From contig NZ_AP019860.1 in NCBI RefSeq assembly GCF_009002475.1, positions 2,852,001 to 2,916,000 on the forward strand: a stretch of DNA of 64,000 nt, read 5' to 3'. Positions 63,165 to 64,000 of the stretch are shown here, piece after piece (position 1 is the first letter of the stretch; every line of letters begins with the position of its first letter). Below the pieces are notes generated by a model. The model was not told the DNA's origin, made no database searches, and saw only the letters and a program-made list of their open reading frames with translations. The DNA is from Candidatus Uabimicrobium amorphum. GTDB taxonomy: Bacteria; Planctomycetota; Uabimicrobiia; Uabimicrobiales; Uabimicrobiaceae. A program made the position numbers and the translations under genes.

Positions 63165-64000
63165 ATGAAAACAAAAATAAAATACGAACTTATATATAAA
63201 ATTATATGCGTAATTTTCTGTTATGCAATGGCATTTTTTACATCTCCAACCACATGGCAAGACCGAGAAATTACAAAACCAAAGAGTCACACCAAAAAAG
63301 ATCCGGTATTTTCAGCAAAACTCATTGCTCCTGAATTCTCACAAAAGAAAAATCACGTGTCTTCTATCACCGCATTAGACGAAAAACGGCAAATGTGTGT
63401 TTGGTATGCTGGTTCTGAAGAAGGAGCAGCAGATGTAGAAATTTACGCGGCAATTAAAGAAGATGGCGTATGGTCTTCTCCGCAGAGCATTTTAGATTTG
63501 TCTACGTCTTCTACAGAATTACAACGCTATATACGCAAAGTGGGAAATGCAGTCGTTTTCAAAGACGCCAACAATGTACTATGGTTGTTTTATTGCACAG
63601 TCCCCATTGGTGGGTGGTCTATGGCACGTACCAACTATCGTTACTCTCATGACAATGGTAAAACTTGGAGTAAGAGCAAGGAACTTCTCTTAAATCCTTT
63701 TTTGAGTCTGAGCAATAACGTAAAAAACAAACCACTTTTGTTTGCAGATGGCAGCTTCTTGCTACCTTTATATCAAGAATTTATCAACAAATACGGGCTT
63801 GTACTTTGGGGAAAATTACATGAGGGCGAATTTAAATACATGGTACGTCGTATTAGTCATAAGTACAAATGTCTACAACCAACTCTTGTCCACCGTCAAA
63901 ACAGAACAATAGATGCTTATTGTCGCAATCGCGATAAAGGTCAAATGCTACATATGGAAAGTAGCGACTTAGGAATAAGCTGGTCTGCGGTAAATGAAGG
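63165..64000 (+). CDS. Sialidase/BNR-repeat family protein (3' partial)
   Basis: The frame opens at ATG 63165 and is still open at the window edge (278 codons seen). A hydrophobic N-terminus (IYKIICVIFCYAMAFF, about 11-26) looks like a signal anchor or signal peptide. The rest is a beta-propeller of the exo-alpha-sialidase superfamily: repeats around MCVWYAGSEEGAADVEIY, VLWLFYC, and two Asp-boxes, SHDNGKTWS and SSDLGISWS. An Asn-Lys-Pro (NVKNKPLLFADG) motif follows the first box. Related planctomycete proteins are annotated as sialidase-like glycoside hydrolases; active-site residues cannot be confirmed from the fragment. Confidence 0.75.
   Translation, partial: MKTKIKYELIYKIICVIFCYAMAFFTSPTTWQDREITKPKSHTKKDPVFSAKLIAPEFSQKKNHVSSITALDEKRQMCVWYAGSEEGAADVEIYAAIKEDGVWSSPQSILDLSTSSTELQRYIRKVGNAVVFKDANNVLWLFYCTVPIGGWSMARTNYRYSHDNGKTWSKSKELLLNPFLSLSNNVKNKPLLFADGSFLLPLYQEFINKYGLVLWGKLHEGEFKYMVRRISHKYKCLQPTLVHRQNRTIDAYCRNRDKGQMLHMESSDLGISWSAVNE

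Noticed and set aside
1..64000. tRNA, rRNA and CRISPR arrays
   Set aside because: No cloverleaf with a GGTTCRANNCC-type arm in the right context, no rRNA-like stretch and no spaced repeat array was found by eye. A tRNAscan-SE or CRISPR finder run would be more sensitive.

Overview
The window reads as a chromosomal segment of a Gram-negative, fairly AT-rich bacterium with a planctomycete-like gene style. That assignment is an inference. It rests on four large transmembrane or multidomain Ser/Thr (pseudo)kinases carrying WD40, MORN, LamG-like and Sel1 modules, many MJ0042-type zinc ribbons, HEAT-repeat proteins, a redoxin/cytochrome/copper-monooxygenase fusion, a histone H1-like Lys/Ala tail, and the Kdo enzyme KdsA together with an RND pump, which imply an outer membrane. 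The combination recalls deep-branching Planctomycetota such as the Uabimicrobium group, but no marker gene here fixes the species. I saw no tRNA, rRNA, CRISPR array or transposase.

Region by region. 1-9.6 kb: a pseudokinase (5' end outside the window), a 1690-residue kinase with two seven-bladed WD40 propellers, and an acidic repeat protein with bL12-like domains at both ends. 9.6-10.6 kb: kdsA with an extra C-terminal helical module that also occurs at the N-termini of two kinases in this window. 10.8-15 kb: a degenerate membrane-anchored cyclophilin, then an FHA / DUF58 / BatA-like set in tight or overlapping order, ending in a 7/8-bp tandem repeat. 15.2-19.4 kb (minus strand): a PaaK-like ligase, a flippase-like membrane protein and an aldehyde dehydrogenase, with an NsrR-like regulator upstream. 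A divergent truncated hemoglobin faces the regulator, and two matching operator-like palindromes lie between them. 20-24.5 kb: a HEAT protein and groES-groEL. 24.5-28.5 kb: an AlkD-like protein fused to a histone-H1-like tail, an esterase and an APH-type kinase. 28.5-34 kb: two receptor-type Ser/Thr kinases. 34-47.9 kb: a DUF885 protein, an acyl-CoA ligase, an RND adaptor/permease pair, a CaCA exchanger, a Sel1 kinase and a HEAT membrane protein.

48-51 kb holds a redoxin-cytochrome-copper monooxygenase and a TetR regulator, followed by about 0.8 kb of noncoding repeats. 51.8-55.5 kb is the most distinctive metabolic locus: an isonitrile synthase (PvcA/IsnA type), a PvcB/IsnB-type Fe(II)/2-oxoglutarate oxygenase, a class A flavin monooxygenase and a small membrane protein in one operon. 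It predicts an isocyanide natural product made from an aromatic amino acid. 55.7-63.1 kb (minus strand) contains rnhB, a zinc-ribbon membrane protein, a methyltransferase, a three-domain MRJP / NTF2-like / HpcH-HpaI aldolase fusion, a class II aldolase, an RbfA-like protein and an SPFH protein. A sialidase/BNR-type gene runs off the right edge.

Noncoding DNA is rich in repeats. Two elements of about 270-290 bp with long inverted ends (42.7-43.0 and 51.1-51.4 kb) look like MITEs without a transposase. A 57-58 bp tandem array starts exactly at the edge of the second. Several hairpin families recur at gene ends. All family assignments come from reading motifs; no database search was possible.
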